In this document: piece by piece, positions 39,601-53,506 of the stretch
How the letters are laid out: every line of letters starts with the position of its first letter
Numbering within the stretch: the first letter of the stretch is position 1
DNA from: Paracoccus benzoatiresistens
GTDB taxonomy: Bacteria > Pseudomonadota > Alphaproteobacteria > Rhodobacterales > Rhodobacteraceae
NCBI RefSeq assembly: GCF_026913015.1
Contig: NZ_JAPTYD010000003.1
Span: 181,954-245,953 of the forward strand
Length of the DNA: 64,000 bases
Direction of reading: 5' to 3'
Position numbers and translations under genes: made by a program
Notes under the pieces: model-generated
Told to the model about the DNA's origin: nothing
What the model saw: the letters and a program-made list of their open reading frames with translations, nothing else
Databases searched by the model: none

Positions 39601-40146
39601 GTCGGCTTCGAACTTTACCAGCAGATGCTGGAGGAGACGATCGCCAAGCTGAAATCGGGCGAGATCGAGGGCACGCCAGAAGACGAATGGGCGCCGCAGC
39701 TGAACCTGGGCGTGCCAGTCACGATCCCGGAAAACTACATCCCTGACCTGGATGTGCGGCTTGGATTGTACCGGCGCCTGTCCGGCCTCACGACCAAGGT
39801 GGAACTGGAAGGCTTTGCCGCTGAACTGATCGACCGCTTCGGGGAACTGCCCAGAGAGGTGAACACCCTGCTTCTGGTCATCCGCATCAAGGCGATGGCC
39901 AAGCGGGCCAATATCGCGCGGCTTGACGCGGGACCCAAGGGGGCGACCATCCAGTTCCACTTGGACAAGTTCCCCAACCCTGCGGGGCTGGTCGAATTCC
40001 TGACCGACCAGCACGGGCAGGCCAAAGTCACCGACAACAAGATCTTCGTGGCCCGCGACTGGAAGACGGATGCCGACCGCATCAAGGGCGCCTTCGCCAT
40101 CGCGCGCGACCTGGCGGCCAAGGCCAAGGCCGCCAAGTTAGCCTGA
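36694..40146 (+). CDS. mfd: Transcription-repair coupling factor Mfd
   Basis: 1150 residues. The UvrB-like N-terminal part comes first, then the CarD-like RNA-polymerase interaction domain (about 480-560, GDLVVHVEHGIGRYTG), the RecG-type motor with Walker A VGDVGFGKTEV (about 628) and DEEQHFG (about 730), and the TRCF C-terminal domain (about 990-1100). It removes stalled RNA polymerase from damaged DNA and recruits UvrA. The start is the ATG at 36694; a GTG at 36673 is possible. Full length. Confidence 0.95.
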   Translation: MAEHLILSGAPEGYDAALIAREAARGAPVIHIARDDRRMAAMRAALAFMAPDLAVLDFPAWDTTPYDRVSPSPDIQAARMATLAGLAQGAVKGPFVLLTTLNAVLQRVPARNLVADASFVARVGDRINEGALRDFLVRMGFSQSPTVTEPGDYAVRGGIIDIFPPGESGPVRLDLFGDVLDGARRFDTETQRTTEKLSRIELAPMSEVILDEDAITRFRQNYRTEYGGGTNDPLYESVSTGRKTAGMEHWLPWFHDRMESLFDYLPGASVALDDHVGQVIDARRGMIREQFEARRAAMAAKGRSDTVYKPVPPDRMFPAEDEWNDWLSRHRTLRLTVLPQPPGPGVLDAGGRVGRNFAPERQAESINLFKALADHVKALSKDHRVVIASFSDGARERLSGLLADEGMTGSKAIGDIRELADKPGTVGLAVWPLDEGFVADGQALGKLAVISEQDVLGDRLIRGAKKKRRADNFLKDTTSLSPGDLVVHVEHGIGRYTGLETIKAMGVPHDCVALEYAGGDRLYLPVENIELLSRYGHEEGLLDRLGGGAWQARKARLKERIKLIADKLMRVAAERLLRAAPVLEPEDHDWQAFAARFPYSETDDQLSAIDDVVEDLSAGRPMDRLIVGDVGFGKTEVAMRAAFIAASQGMQVAVVAPTTLLARQHFKTFAERFRGTAICVRPLSRFVSAKDAAKTREGLSDGTVDIVVGTHAVLAKGVRFKNLGLLIIDEEQHFGVAHKERLKELRSDIHVLTLTATPIPRTLQLSLTGVRDLSVIGTPPVDRLSIRTYVSEFDSVTVREALLREKYRGGQSFFVVPRLTDLPEVEHWLQENMPEVSYVVAHGQLAAGDLDQRMNAFYDGSHDVLLATTIVESGLDIPTANTMIVWRADMFGLAQLYQIRGRVGRSKTRAYCYLTTKPRQPLTPQAMRRLKFLGSIDGLGAGFNLASQDLDLRGAGNLLGEEQSGHIKEVGFELYQQMLEETIAKLKSGEIEGTPEDEWAPQLNLGVPVTIPENYIPDLDVRLGLYRRLSGLTTKVELEGFAAELIDRFGELPREVNTLLLVIRIKAMAKRANIARLDAGPKGATIQFHLDKFPNPAGLVEFLTDQHGQAKVTDNKIFVARDWKTDADRIKGAFAIARDLAAKAKAAKLA

Positions 40147-40427
40147 ACGGCGGTTGCGGACGGGCCGGCCGCTTCCGCCGGGGGGGCGCCTGACCGATGT
40201 CCTGCCTGCGCGGTTTCCTTGCCGTTCGATCGCGGGCGCCCCGAAGATCCGTGCCATGGAGGATCATGGCCGGGCGGGAGGACGCATCTCGCGGCAGCCA
40301 CTGCGGCGCAATCGCTGCGGCGGACCCGGCGGGGCGGACACGGTGTCCGGTAGCCGTTCGCTTGCGGTGACGGTCGCGGCGGCATAACCCATGCCACAGG
40401 CGCCGGACCGGAAGGAGAGGAAGCATC

Positions 40428-41111
40428 TTGCAAGGCCGCATTCCTGGACCTCTCCCCGAAGGGCTGACCGTCATCGAAACGATGCGGCGGGATGCGGACG
40501 GCCGCATCCGGCTGTGGCCCTTGCACCTGCAGCGGTTGCGGCGCGACTGCGTGGCGGTCGGCTTTCCGCTGGACGAAAAGCAGGTGCTGGATCGGCTGTC
40601 CCGCCTGCCGGCGGGCAAGGCGCTGCGCCTGCGGCTGAGCGTTGCGGGCGACGGCGCGGTCGAGCTGGTGCATCAGCCGCTGCCAGCCCATCCCCCTGAA
40701 TGGCGGGTCGATATCTCGGGCGTGCGGATCGACAGCGGGGACGCTTGGGTGCGAATCAAGACCTCGAACCGGCCGATCTACGACCGGGCGAGGGCGGCGA
40801 TGCCTGACGGCATCGACGAGACGATCTTGCTGAATGAGCGGGGCGAGGTCTGCGAGGGAACGATCACCAACCTGTTCCTCTGCCGGGATGGTCGCCTGCT
40901 GACGCCGCCCTTGGCCTGCGGCTTGCTGCCGGGCGTGCTGAGGGCCGCGCTGATCGAGGAGGGCAGGGCGCTCGAAGCGATGCTGACGCCCGATGACCTG
41001 ATGGAGGGTCCTCTTCTGATGGGGAACGCCTTGCGGGGTCTGATCCCCGCGCGTCTGGTCACCCCCTGCAGCGGGGGCTTGCAAGACAGGCTGGTACGCA
41101 GCGCCTGCTGA
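40428..41111 (+). CDS. Class IV aminotransferase, PabC-like
   Basis: 227 residues, fold-type IV PLP enzyme of the aminodeoxychorismate lyase/branched-chain aminotransferase group. It has the lysine in RIKTSNRPIYDRAR (about 107) and ETILLNERGEVCEGTITNLF (about 128-147). AAGGAGAGG at 40412-40420 points to the TTG at 40428 as start; the next ATG (40480) would lose conserved ETM. A role as 4-amino-4-deoxychorismate lyase in folate synthesis is probable but no pabB is adjacent. Confidence 0.75.
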   Translation: MQGRIPGPLPEGLTVIETMRRDADGRIRLWPLHLQRLRRDCVAVGFPLDEKQVLDRLSRLPAGKALRLRLSVAGDGAVELVHQPLPAHPPEWRVDISGVRIDSGDAWVRIKTSNRPIYDRARAAMPDGIDETILLNERGEVCEGTITNLFLCRDGRLLTPPLACGLLPGVLRAALIEEGRALEAMLTPDDLMEGPLLMGNALRGLIPARLVTPCSGGLQDRLVRSAC

Positions 41112-41119
41112 TCCCAAAG

Positions 41120-41156
41120 GAAAGCCCCGCCGCGACAGGGTCGAGGCGGGGCTTCG
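41120..41156. terminator. Bidirectional terminator between the aminotransferase and clpA
   Basis: A 10-bp stem, AAGCCCCGCC (41122-41131) with its complement (41145-41154), lies between two convergent stop codons, with TTTCCTTT on the minus side. Confidence 0.75.
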
Positions 41157-41172
41157 GGATAAGGCGCGGCGA

Positions 41173-43494
<2,322 letters not shown>

Positions 43495-43705
43495 GGTCGT
43501 CTCCTGTCCAGTCGACTGGCGGTATGGGCATATCTTGTACCCACCTGCCCAGACTGTCACGATACAGTTAAGATTTGGTGGAAATCAGCCGGCATCAAGT
43601 GCTTTTTCACGCGGATGCCGCGATTTTCCCACAGTTGAGGCAGATGTGATGCGCCCCTGGGCGGATTTCAAGCGCGACCCCCGGAACGGCGCCTTCACGG
43701 ACCTG

Positions 43706-44452
43706 TCAGAACGCGTCCTTCATGGATCGCAGCCGCGCGAAAACCTCGGCGTCCGAGGCGTTCTCCATGCCCAGGGACGGGCGCAATGCGGCGACGCGCA
43801 GGAAGGGGTTGGTGTCGCGTTCCAGGGCAAGCGGGGCGGGCGCGCAGGGCTGGCGGGCCTCCTGCACGGCCTTCAGCCGGTCGCGCAACCCCTGGTTGCC
43901 GGGATCGACCGACAGTGCGAAGGCGCCGTTGCCCGCGCAATAGTCGTGGCCCGAGCAGATCAGCGTCTCGGCGGGCAGGGCGTTCAGGCGCTGTAGGCTG
44001 TCCCACATCATCGCGGCCGTTCCCTCGAACAGGCGGCCACAGCCAAGCGCCATCAGGCTGTCGGCAGTGAAGGCCACGCCCGACTGGGGGAAATGGAAGG
44101 CGACATGGCCGACCGTATGGCCTGAGACGTCGATGATCTCGACGGGCTCGCCCAGGGCCTCCAGCGGCTCGCCCGGGGCGACGCGCAGATCCAGCGGCGG
44201 CAGGCGGTGCGCATCGGCTGCCGCGCCGATCACCATCGCGCCGGTGTCGCGCACGATCCCGGCCACGCCATCGGTATGGTCGGCGTGATGGTGGGTCAGC
44301 AGGATCGCCGACAGGCTCCAGTCCCGCTCCGCAAGCTCGCGCAGGATCGGCGCGGCCTCGGGCGCGTCGATCAGGACCGTGCCTTCCTCGCCATGCAGCA
44401 GATAGGCGTAATTGTCCTTCAGGCAACGCAATGTGACCAATTCCAGCGGCAT
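43706..44452 (-). CDS. gloB: Hydroxyacylglutathione hydrolase (glyoxalase II)
   Basis: 248 residues, metallo-beta-lactamase fold with the metal motif THHHADHTDG (about 54-63), SGHTVGHVAF (about 110) and the C-terminal substrate region ERDTNPFLR (about 215). It hydrolyses S-lactoylglutathione to lactate and glutathione. The ATG at 44452 follows GGAAGAGGG; a TTG two codons upstream is less likely. It is divergent from the methyltransferase gene with a 58-bp spacer. Confidence 0.92.
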   Translation of the reverse strand: MPLELVTLRCLKDNYAYLLHGEEGTVLIDAPEAAPILRELAERDWSLSAILLTHHHADHTDGVAGIVRDTGAMVIGAAADAHRLPPLDLRVAPGEPLEALGEPVEIIDVSGHTVGHVAFHFPQSGVAFTADSLMALGCGRLFEGTAAMMWDSLQRLNALPAETLICSGHDYCAGNGAFALSVDPGNQGLRDRLKAVQEARQPCAPAPLALERDTNPFLRVAALRPSLGMENASDAEVFARLRSMKDAF

Positions 44453-44510
44453 TGGCAAAACCCTCTTCCTGTGATGAGGTCGAGCCTGACAAAAGCTGGG
44501 CTGGGGCGCA

Positions 44511-45338
44511 ATGCACCACGATATCGCGGATCTTCGCAGCTTCTATTATCAGCGCGCGCTCGGGCGCGTCGTGCAGCGCATCCTGCGCGACCGGCTGGTG
44601 ACGCGCTGGCCGCCGGCGGGCTGCACCGGCATGAATGTCGCGGGCTTCGGTTTCGCCGCCCCGATGCTGAGGCCGTATCTGCCGACGGCCCGGCGCGTCA
44701 CCGCCCTGATGCCAGGACCGCAAGGCGTGATGGCGTGGCCGGCGGGAATGCCGAACCACAGCGTGCTCTGCGACGAAACCGCCTGGCCGCTGGAAACCGG
44801 CAGCGTGGACCGGCTGGTGATCCTGCACGGGCTGGAAACCAGCGACGATCCCGCCGCCCTGCTGGCCGAGGCCTGGCGGGTGCTGGGTCCCGGCGGGCGG
44901 ATGATGGTCATGGTGCCGAACCGCGCGGGGCTGTGGGCGGCGTCCGACCGCACGCCCTTCGGCTTTGGCCGCAGCTATACCAGCGGACAGATCGAGACAC
45001 AGGCCCGCCGCGCGGGCTTCGTGCCGGACTGGCATGGCTCGGCCGTCTATATCCCGCCCTCGGACCGCCGCTTCTGGCTGGGCAGCGCGCAGATGTGGGA
45101 ACGCACGGGCACGCGCATCAGCCGGGTGCTGATCGCGGGCGTGGTGCTGATCGAGCTTTCCAAGCAGGTCCGCGCCCCGATGGGTCCCGACCGGCGCGTC
45201 CATGTCCCAAGCCCGCTGGAGATCCTGGACGGGGTCGCCAGACCGCGGCCATCGCGCGCGCCGCTGGGACGAAACTTGCAGCATCTCCAGAAGGAGCGAC
45301 CGGAACCCGCGGTCGAATCAGGCGAAACCTGTCCATAA
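44511..45338 (+). CDS. Class I SAM-dependent methyltransferase-like protein
   Basis: 275 residues. It has a methyltransferase-11-like core with a poorly conserved SAM motif I (NVAGFGFAAPML, about 43-54), a post-motif aspartate region and RVLGPGGRMMVMVPNR (about 123-138). The arrangement beside gloB in divergent orientation is common in Rhodobacterales. Substrate unknown, and the weak motif I leaves open that it no longer binds SAM normally. Confidence 0.75.
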   Translation: MHHDIADLRSFYYQRALGRVVQRILRDRLVTRWPPAGCTGMNVAGFGFAAPMLRPYLPTARRVTALMPGPQGVMAWPAGMPNHSVLCDETAWPLETGSVDRLVILHGLETSDDPAALLAEAWRVLGPGGRMMVMVPNRAGLWAASDRTPFGFGRSYTSGQIETQARRAGFVPDWHGSAVYIPPSDRRFWLGSAQMWERTGTRISRVLIAGVVLIELSKQVRAPMGPDRRVHVPSPLEILDGVARPRPSRAPLGRNLQHLQKERPEPAVESGETCP

Positions 45339-45805
45339 GGTGAACTGCCGCACTGCAGCGAAGTCGCATATATCAGGGGGTGTACCTGGTAGCCTGTTGT
45401 TAACAAGTCTTCCGTTTCGCCGTGCCGATCGTGACCCGAACCGGAAAAAGCCTGCCTTGTATCGTAGCCAGTGCGCCCGGCGTGGCGTGCCGACCGCAAG
45501 GGCGGCCGTCCACCCCGGGTTGTTCATGGCTGGGGTGAGGGTCCTGCTGGCAGGCCATGACGGCCTCGGTTTTTCGCATCCGCCGTCCCGCTTTCCCCTG
45601 CGCCCTGAATCGTCCCGATCCGAAGGTCGCAATCCTTCTCATTTCCGTATTCTAGCCGGTTGCCCGAGCCGGTTTCACCTGCTAAGGACGCCGCAGATTT
45701 CACAACGGCCTCCCGAAAGCCGTGCGAATGCGACCCGCACCCCGCGACAGACCGGCAGGATCGCCGGCCCGCCGGCGGGGTTTGCGCAAACCGTAAAGGA
45801 TGACC
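45339..45805 (+). promoter_or_regulatory. Long leader region of the ATP synthase operon
   Basis: 467 bp without a supported gene. It contains a perfect 10-bp palindrome TTGTTAACAA at 45397-45406 and, at 45796-45800, the AAGGA ribosome site of atpH. The length suggests several promoters or a long untranslated leader. No terminator with a T tract is seen after the methyltransferase. Confidence 0.45.
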
Positions 45806-46365
45806 GTGGCCAACTCTGTTTCCATGTCCCAGAGCATCGCCGGGCGCTATGCGCAGGCCGTCTTCGATATCGTCAAGGATGACGGGGGGCTGGACGCTCT
45901 GGCCCAGCAGGCCGAGGATCTGCGCGCGGCGCTGGACGACAGCGCCGATCTGCGCGACCTGATCAATTCGCCCATCTATTCGCGCGAACAGCAGTCCCGC
46001 GCCATTGCCGCGCTGGCGCAGCGAATGGGCTTTTCGCCGGTCCTGGCGAACACGCTGCAACTGATGGCCCGGAACCGCCGCCTGTTCGTGCTGCCGCAAC
46101 TGGTGCGCCGCTTGCAGGCCCTGATCGCCGAAGAGCGTGGCGAGATGACCGCCGATGTCACGAGCGCCGTGGCGCTGACCGACGACCAGCAGGCGCGCCT
46201 GCGCGAAACGCTGGCCGCGAAGTCGGGCAAGAAAATCAAACTGAACACGCGCGTCGATGAGACCCTCATCGGCGGCATGATCGTCAAGCTGGGCTCGCAG
46301 ATGATCGACAGCTCGATCCGCTCGAAGCTCGCCTCCCTCCAGAATGCTATGAAAGAGGTCGGATA

Positions 46366-46366
<1 letters not shown>
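45806..46366 (+). CDS. atpH: ATP synthase F1 delta subunit
   Basis: 186 residues, OSCP/delta family. The N-terminal helical domain has [17 protein letters not shown] sequence (here [13 protein letters not shown], about 10-22) and the C-terminal signature [20 protein letters not shown] (about 155-174). It forms the peripheral stalk cap of F1. AAGGA at 45796-45800 suits the GTG at 45806; an ATG at 45800 and another at 45821 are alternatives. atpA begins at its stop codon (one-base overlap). Confidence 0.93.
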
Positions 46367-47901
<1,535 letters not shown>

Positions 47902-47913
47902 GAGGGGGAATAG

Positions 47914-48792
47914 ATGCCCAGTCTCAAGGATCTCAAGAACCGGATCGGAAGCGTCAAGAACACGCGGAAGATCACGAAGGCGATGCAGATGGTCGCCGCC
48001 GCGAAGCTGCGCCGTGCGCAGGACGCGGCGGAAGCCGCGCGTCCCTATGCCGACCGGATGGCGGCGGTGATGGCCGGGCTGACCGCGAATGCGGCCGGCT
48101 CGGAATCGGCGCCGCGCCTGCTGGCCGGGACGGGCGCCGACCAGAAGTATCTGCTGGTCGTGATGACCTCGGAGCGCGGCCTAGCCGGCGGCTTCAACAG
48201 CACCATCGTCAAGCTGGCGCGGCAGCATGCCGACCGTCTGCGGGGGCAGGGCAAGGACGTCGCGATCCTGACCGTCGGCAAGAAGGGCCGCGAGCAGCTG
48301 AAGCGCGAATACGGCAGCCTGTTCGTCGGACATGTCGACATGTCCGAGGTGAAGCGCCTGGGCTATGAGAATGCCCGCGACATCGCCGACAACGTGCTGG
48401 ACCGCTTCGAGGCCGGCGACTTCGACGTGGCGACGCTGTTCTACAATCGCTTCGAATCGGTGATCAGCCAGGTTCCGACCGCGCGCCAGATCATCCCGGC
48501 CGAGATGCCCGAGGGCGAAGCGATCGGCGGTGCCTCGGCGCTGTACGATTACGAACCCGGCGAGGAGGCGATCCTGACCGACCTGCTGCCGCGTTCGGTC
48601 GCGACGCAGGTCTTTGCGGCGCTTCTGGAAAATGCGGCCTCCGAACAGGGGGCGCGGATGACGGCCATGGACAACGCCACGCGCAACGCGGGCGAGATGA
48701 TCGACCGTCTGACGACCGAGTACAACCGCTCGCGTCAGGCTGCGATCACCAAGGAACTCATCGAAATCATTTCGGGCGCCGAGGCGCTCTGA
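47914..48792 (+). CDS. atpG: ATP synthase F1 gamma subunit
   Basis: 292 residues. N- and C-terminal coiled-coil helices ([22 protein letters not shown] at the start, split here as [10 protein letters not shown] and [16 protein letters not shown]) and the C-terminal signature [15 protein letters not shown] are present. It is the rotating central shaft coupling Fo rotation to catalysis. AGGGGGAA precedes the ATG. Located between atpA and atpD as in all alphaproteobacterial F1 operons. Confidence 0.96.
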   Translation: MPSLKDLKNRIGSVKNTRKITKAMQMVAAAKLRRAQDAAEAARPYADRMAAVMAGLTANAAGSESAPRLLAGTGADQKYLLVVMTSERGLAGGFNSTIVKLARQHADRLRGQGKDVAILTVGKKGREQLKREYGSLFVGHVDMSEVKRLGYENARDIADNVLDRFEAGDFDVATLFYNRFESVISQVPTARQIIPAEMPEGEAIGGASALYDYEPGEEAILTDLLPRSVATQVFAALLENAASEQGARMTAMDNATRNAGEMIDRLTTEYNRSRQAAITKELIEIISGAEAL

Positions 48793-48807
48793 CACGAAGG
48801 GGTTTAA

Positions 48808-50235
<1,428 letters not shown>

Positions 50236-50244
50236 GGGGGCAGG

Positions 50245-50694
50245 ATGGCCGATACCATGCAGTTCGATCTCGTGTCGCCGGAACGGAGCCTTGTCTCCGT
50301 TCCCGTGCGCGAGGTGCGCCTGCCGGGCACGGATGGCGACTTGACCGCCATGCCCGGCCATGCGCCGACTATCGTCACGCTGCGGCCGGGCCTGGTCACG
50401 GTGATCGGCGCCGACGGCGCTGCGACGGAATTCGCGGTGACCGGAGGCTTCGTCGAGATCAACGGCGATTCGGTCAGCCTTCTGGCCGAGCGCGGCCACC
50501 GTCGCGAGGAGATCACGCAAGAGATCTTCAACGAGATGATGGCCGATGCGCATCGCAACCGCCGCGCCGCGGAAACCAAGCGCGACGCGGCAGGCGAGGA
50601 TGTGGTCACGGCAGCCGCCAAGCTGCTGGCGGATATGGAGGCCCTGGGCACCCATATCGGCCTGGACCCGAACCATTCGAGCTTCCCGGACTGA
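50245..50694 (+). CDS. atpC: ATP synthase F1 epsilon subunit
   Basis: 149 residues. An N-terminal beta-sandwich (about 3-88, MQFDLVSPERSLVS, PGTDGDLTAMPGHAP) is followed by a C-terminal helical part with many alanines and arginines. It couples gamma to the c-ring and may inhibit hydrolysis; in Paracoccus a separate zeta protein does most of the inhibition, and that gene is not here. It ends the operon before a strong terminator. Confidence 0.94.
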   Translation: MADTMQFDLVSPERSLVSVPVREVRLPGTDGDLTAMPGHAPTIVTLRPGLVTVIGADGAATEFAVTGGFVEINGDSVSLLAERGHRREEITQEIFNEMMADAHRNRRAAETKRDAAGEDVVTAAAKLLADMEALGTHIGLDPNHSSFPD

Positions 50695-50716
50695 TCCCGT
50701 CCGGCGTTCAACACAG

Positions 50717-50747
50717 GCCCCGGCGCGGCATCCCGCGCCGGGGCTTT
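50717..50747 (+). terminator. Terminator of atpHAGDC
   Basis: A perfect 12-bp GC-rich stem (50717-50728 with 50733-50744), loop CATC, followed by TTTCCT. It lies 23 bp after the atpC stop. Confidence 0.9.
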
Positions 50748-50748
50748 C

Positions 50749-51726
50749 CTATGTCGGGGCGGCCGCCCCGGTGCCGCGTTCGCGATAGGGCGTGCTGCCG
50801 TACTGTGCACGGTAGCACTTGGAAAAATGCGACGGGCTGGAAAAGCCCGATGCCAGCGCGACCTCGATGATCGGCAGTTCGGTCTGCATCAGCAGGTTGC
50901 GCGCCCGCGCCAGTCGCGTTTCCATGTAGTACCGCTTGGGGCTGCGGTTCAGGTAACGGCGGAACAGCCGTTCCAGCTGCCGCGTGGACATGCCCGCATC
51001 CGCCGCCAGTTGCGCCGGGCTGATCGGTTCCTCCAGGTTCGCCTCCATGCGCGCGATCACGGCGGCAAGGCGCGGATGGCGCACGCCGATCCGCGTCGGG
51101 ATCGACAGGCGCTGGCGGTCCTGGTCGGTTCGGATCGCGGTATGCAGCATCTGGTCGGCAACCTCGGTCGCCAGGAAATCGCCATGCGCCTCGGCGATCA
51201 GGTGAAGCATCAGGTCTATCGAGGACGTGCCGCCCGCCGCCGTCAGCCGGTTGCCGTCATTGACGAAGACCGAACGATACAGATCGACCTCGGGGAAGGC
51301 CTCGGCAAAGCCGTCGTGGTTTTCCCAGTGGATCGTGGCCTTGCGTCCGTCCAGCAGGCCCGCCTCGGCCAGGATCCAGGCGCCGGTGCAGACCGCGCCC
51401 ACCGTCGCCCCGCCGCGCGCCTGCTTGCGCAGCCAATTCAGCACGGGCTTTGTTGCCTCCCGCGCGATGTCGGTGCCTCCGCAGACGATGACAACGTCGT
51501 CGCGTTCGGAGGCGATCTCGGCGTCAAGCGAGGCGTCCAGGATGACCCTTGTCCCGTTCGAGCAGGTCGCTTGATCCTTTCCCGGCCCCACCAGCCGCCA
51601 GCTGTAAAGCTGCCTGCCCGAGGCGCGATTGGCCAGCCGCAAGGGCTCGATCGCCGCGGTGAAGGGCAGCATGGTGAAGCGATCCAGCAGAAGGAACGTG
51701 AATCGGCGTGGTTTTTCGGAGGGCAT
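50749..51726 (-). CDS. GlxA-type AraC-family regulator with DJ-1/PfpI domain
   Basis: 325 residues. The N-terminal class I glutamine-amidotransferase-like domain (about 8-190; [21 protein letters not shown] with the nucleophile-position cysteine) is followed by two AraC helix-turn-helix motifs (about 225-320; [40 protein letters not shown]). Proteins of this type regulate amine, carnitine, glycine betaine or arginine use. It is divergent from the DAHP synthase gene. Its target is not evident. Confidence 0.85.
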   Translation of the reverse strand: MPSEKPRRFTFLLLDRFTMLPFTAAIEPLRLANRASGRQLYSWRLVGPGKDQATCSNGTRVILDASLDAEIASERDDVVIVCGGTDIAREATKPVLNWLRKQARGGATVGAVCTGAWILAEAGLLDGRKATIHWENHDGFAEAFPEVDLYRSVFVNDGNRLTAAGGTSSIDLMLHLIAEAHGDFLATEVADQMLHTAIRTDQDRQRLSIPTRIGVRHPRLAAVIARMEANLEEPISPAQLAADAGMSTRQLERLFRRYLNRSPKRYYMETRLARARNLLMQTELPIIEVALASGFSSPSHFSKCYRAQYGSTPYRERGTGAAAPT

Positions 51727-51868
51727 GGGGCTGTCTTCGCGCGTAATCGGGCCACATCAGCAGGGATTTTCGCCTGCCGCAAGAGGAGCTAAGCTGTCCG
51801 GAGTCCGCCTTCCCCTTTGCCCTGTTCCCGTCTATATCGTTCCGAGCGTTTTACAAGGAGTGCGTGCC

Positions 51869-53278
51869 ATGACGCAGGAGAACCGCAGGACTGCCACCCA
51901 ATCCTGGGACAAGGCCGGTTGGCGTGCCTTTCCCCGCGTCCAGATGCCCGACTATACCGATCAGGCGGCCCTGGAGGCTGCCGAGGCGCAGTTGCGCCGC
52001 TATCCGCCGCTGGTCTTTGCCGGCGAAGCGCGCCGCCTGAAGGCGGAGCTGGCGCAGGCCGCCCAAGGCCGGGCCTTCCTGCTGCAGGGCGGGGACTGCG
52101 CCGAAAGCTTTTCCGAATTCAGCGCCGACAATATCCGCGACACCTTCAAGGTCCTGCTGCAGATGGCCGTGGTGCTGACCTGGGGCGCGCAGATGCCCAT
52201 CGTCAAGGTCGGGCGCATGGCGGGCCAGTTCGCCAAGCCGCGCAGTGCGCCGACCGAGGTGATAGGCGGGGTCGAGCTTCCCAGCTATCGCGGCGACATC
52301 ATCAACGGCTTCGACTTCACGCCCGAGGCGCGGATTCCCGATCCGCAGCGGATGCTGGCCGCCTATACGCAGGCAGCGGCCTCGCTGAACCTGCTGCGCG
52401 CGTTCTCGACCGGCGGTTACGCCGACATGCACCGCGTCCAAAGCTGGATCGCCGATTTCGTCGGTGGTCCCGAAGCCGCGAAATACCGCGACATCGCGAA
52501 CCGCATCAGCGACGCGATGGCCTTCATGCAGGCGGCTGGCGTGAATTCGGACACCGCGCACCAGCTCTCCAAGGTGGACTTCTACACCAGCCACGAGGCG
52601 CTGCTGCTGGAATACGAGGAGGCGTTGGCCCGCGTCGATTCGACCACGGGCCTGCCGGTCGCGGGCTCGGGCCACATGATCTGGATCGGCGACCGCACCC
52701 GCCAGCCGGACGGCGCGCATGTCGAGTTCTGCCGGGGCGTGCAGAACCCGATCGGCTTGAAATGCGGCCCGACCACCACGGCGGAAGACCTCAAGGTGTT
52801 GATGGCCAAGCTGAACCCCGAGAACGAACCGGGCCGGCTGACGCTGATCGCGCGTTTCGGGGCGGGCAAGGTGGGCGATCACCTGCCGCGCCTGATCCAG
52901 GCGGTCCAGGCCGAGGGCGCCAATGTCCTGTGGTCCTGCGATCCGATGCACGGCAACGTCATCAAGTCCTCGACCGGCTACAAGACCCGGGCCTTCGATT
53001 CGATCCTGCGGGAGGTGCGCGAGTTCTTTGCCGTCCACAAGGCCGAGGGGACGATCCCTGGCGGCGTGCACTTCGAGATGACCGGCAAGGACGTGACCGA
53101 ATGCACCGGCGGCGTCCGCGCCGTGACCGACGAGGATCTGTCCGACCGCTATCACACCGCCTGCGATCCGCGGCTGAATGCCAGCCAGTCGCTGGAACTG
53201 GCCTTCCTGGTGGCCGAGGAACTGCGCAACCGCCGCGAGTCCGGGGGTCAGGCCCAGAGAAGCGCCCGCGCCGTCTGA
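51869..53278 (+). CDS. Class II 3-deoxy-7-phosphoheptulonate synthase
   Basis: 469 residues, plant-like (AroAII) DAHP synthase. It has [10 protein letters not shown] (about 74-83), [14 protein letters not shown] (about 112-125), [16 protein letters not shown] and WSCDPMHGN (about 355-363). It condenses phosphoenolpyruvate and erythrose-4-phosphate to start aromatic amino acid synthesis. AAGGAG 8 bases before the ATG at 51869 fixes the start, though the frame is open upstream. A terminator follows the gene. Confidence 0.95.
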   Translation: MTQENRRTATQSWDKAGWRAFPRVQMPDYTDQAALEAAEAQLRRYPPLVFAGEARRLKAELAQAAQGRAFLLQGGDCAESFSEFSADNIRDTFKVLLQMAVVLTWGAQMPIVKVGRMAGQFAKPRSAPTEVIGGVELPSYRGDIINGFDFTPEARIPDPQRMLAAYTQAAASLNLLRAFSTGGYADMHRVQSWIADFVGGPEAAKYRDIANRISDAMAFMQAAGVNSDTAHQLSKVDFYTSHEALLLEYEEALARVDSTTGLPVAGSGHMIWIGDRTRQPDGAHVEFCRGVQNPIGLKCGPTTTAEDLKVLMAKLNPENEPGRLTLIARFGAGKVGDHLPRLIQAVQAEGANVLWSCDPMHGNVIKSSTGYKTRAFDSILREVREFFAVHKAEGTIPGGVHFEMTGKDVTECTGGVRAVTDEDLSDRYHTACDPRLNASQSLELAFLVAEELRNRRESGGQAQRSARAV

Positions 53279-53296
53279 CAGGGTCGTACGACCATG

Positions 53297-53332
53297 AAAC
53301 AGCCGCCGGTCACCCGGCGGCTGTTTCCTTTT
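53297..53332 (+). terminator. Terminator of the DAHP synthase gene
   Basis: A perfect 13-bp stem AAACAGCCGCCGG and complement (53297-53309 with 53314-53326), loop TCAC, followed by CCTTTT. Confidence 0.9.
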
Positions 53333-53506
53333 GCGGCGCGGGTGCTGCGTTTTTGCCGCGCCTCCCGGAAGCTCTTTGGTGCAACCCCAGGATTTGCTTT
53401 CTTTCGCGCCCATGCTGCGGCGTGATTGGTCTTGCGGGATTTCCGCTGACCGGGCCGGCAGCCCTTCCAGGGGGGCCATGCCCTGCAATCTTCCAGGAGG
53501 GGCTTC

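Noticed and set aside
40154..40387. 77-codon arginine-rich frame between mfd and the aminotransferase
   Set aside because: No ribosome site, no family and composition like non-coding GC-rich DNA. I see nothing else in this 281-bp spacer.
43495..43705. 211-bp spacer between clpA and gloB
   Set aside because: Short frames only; it holds the clpA promoter and ribosome site, nothing further supportable.
45202..45882. 226-codon frame across the atp leader
   Set aside because: It overlaps the methyltransferase end and atpH start in other frames and shows no recognisable protein.
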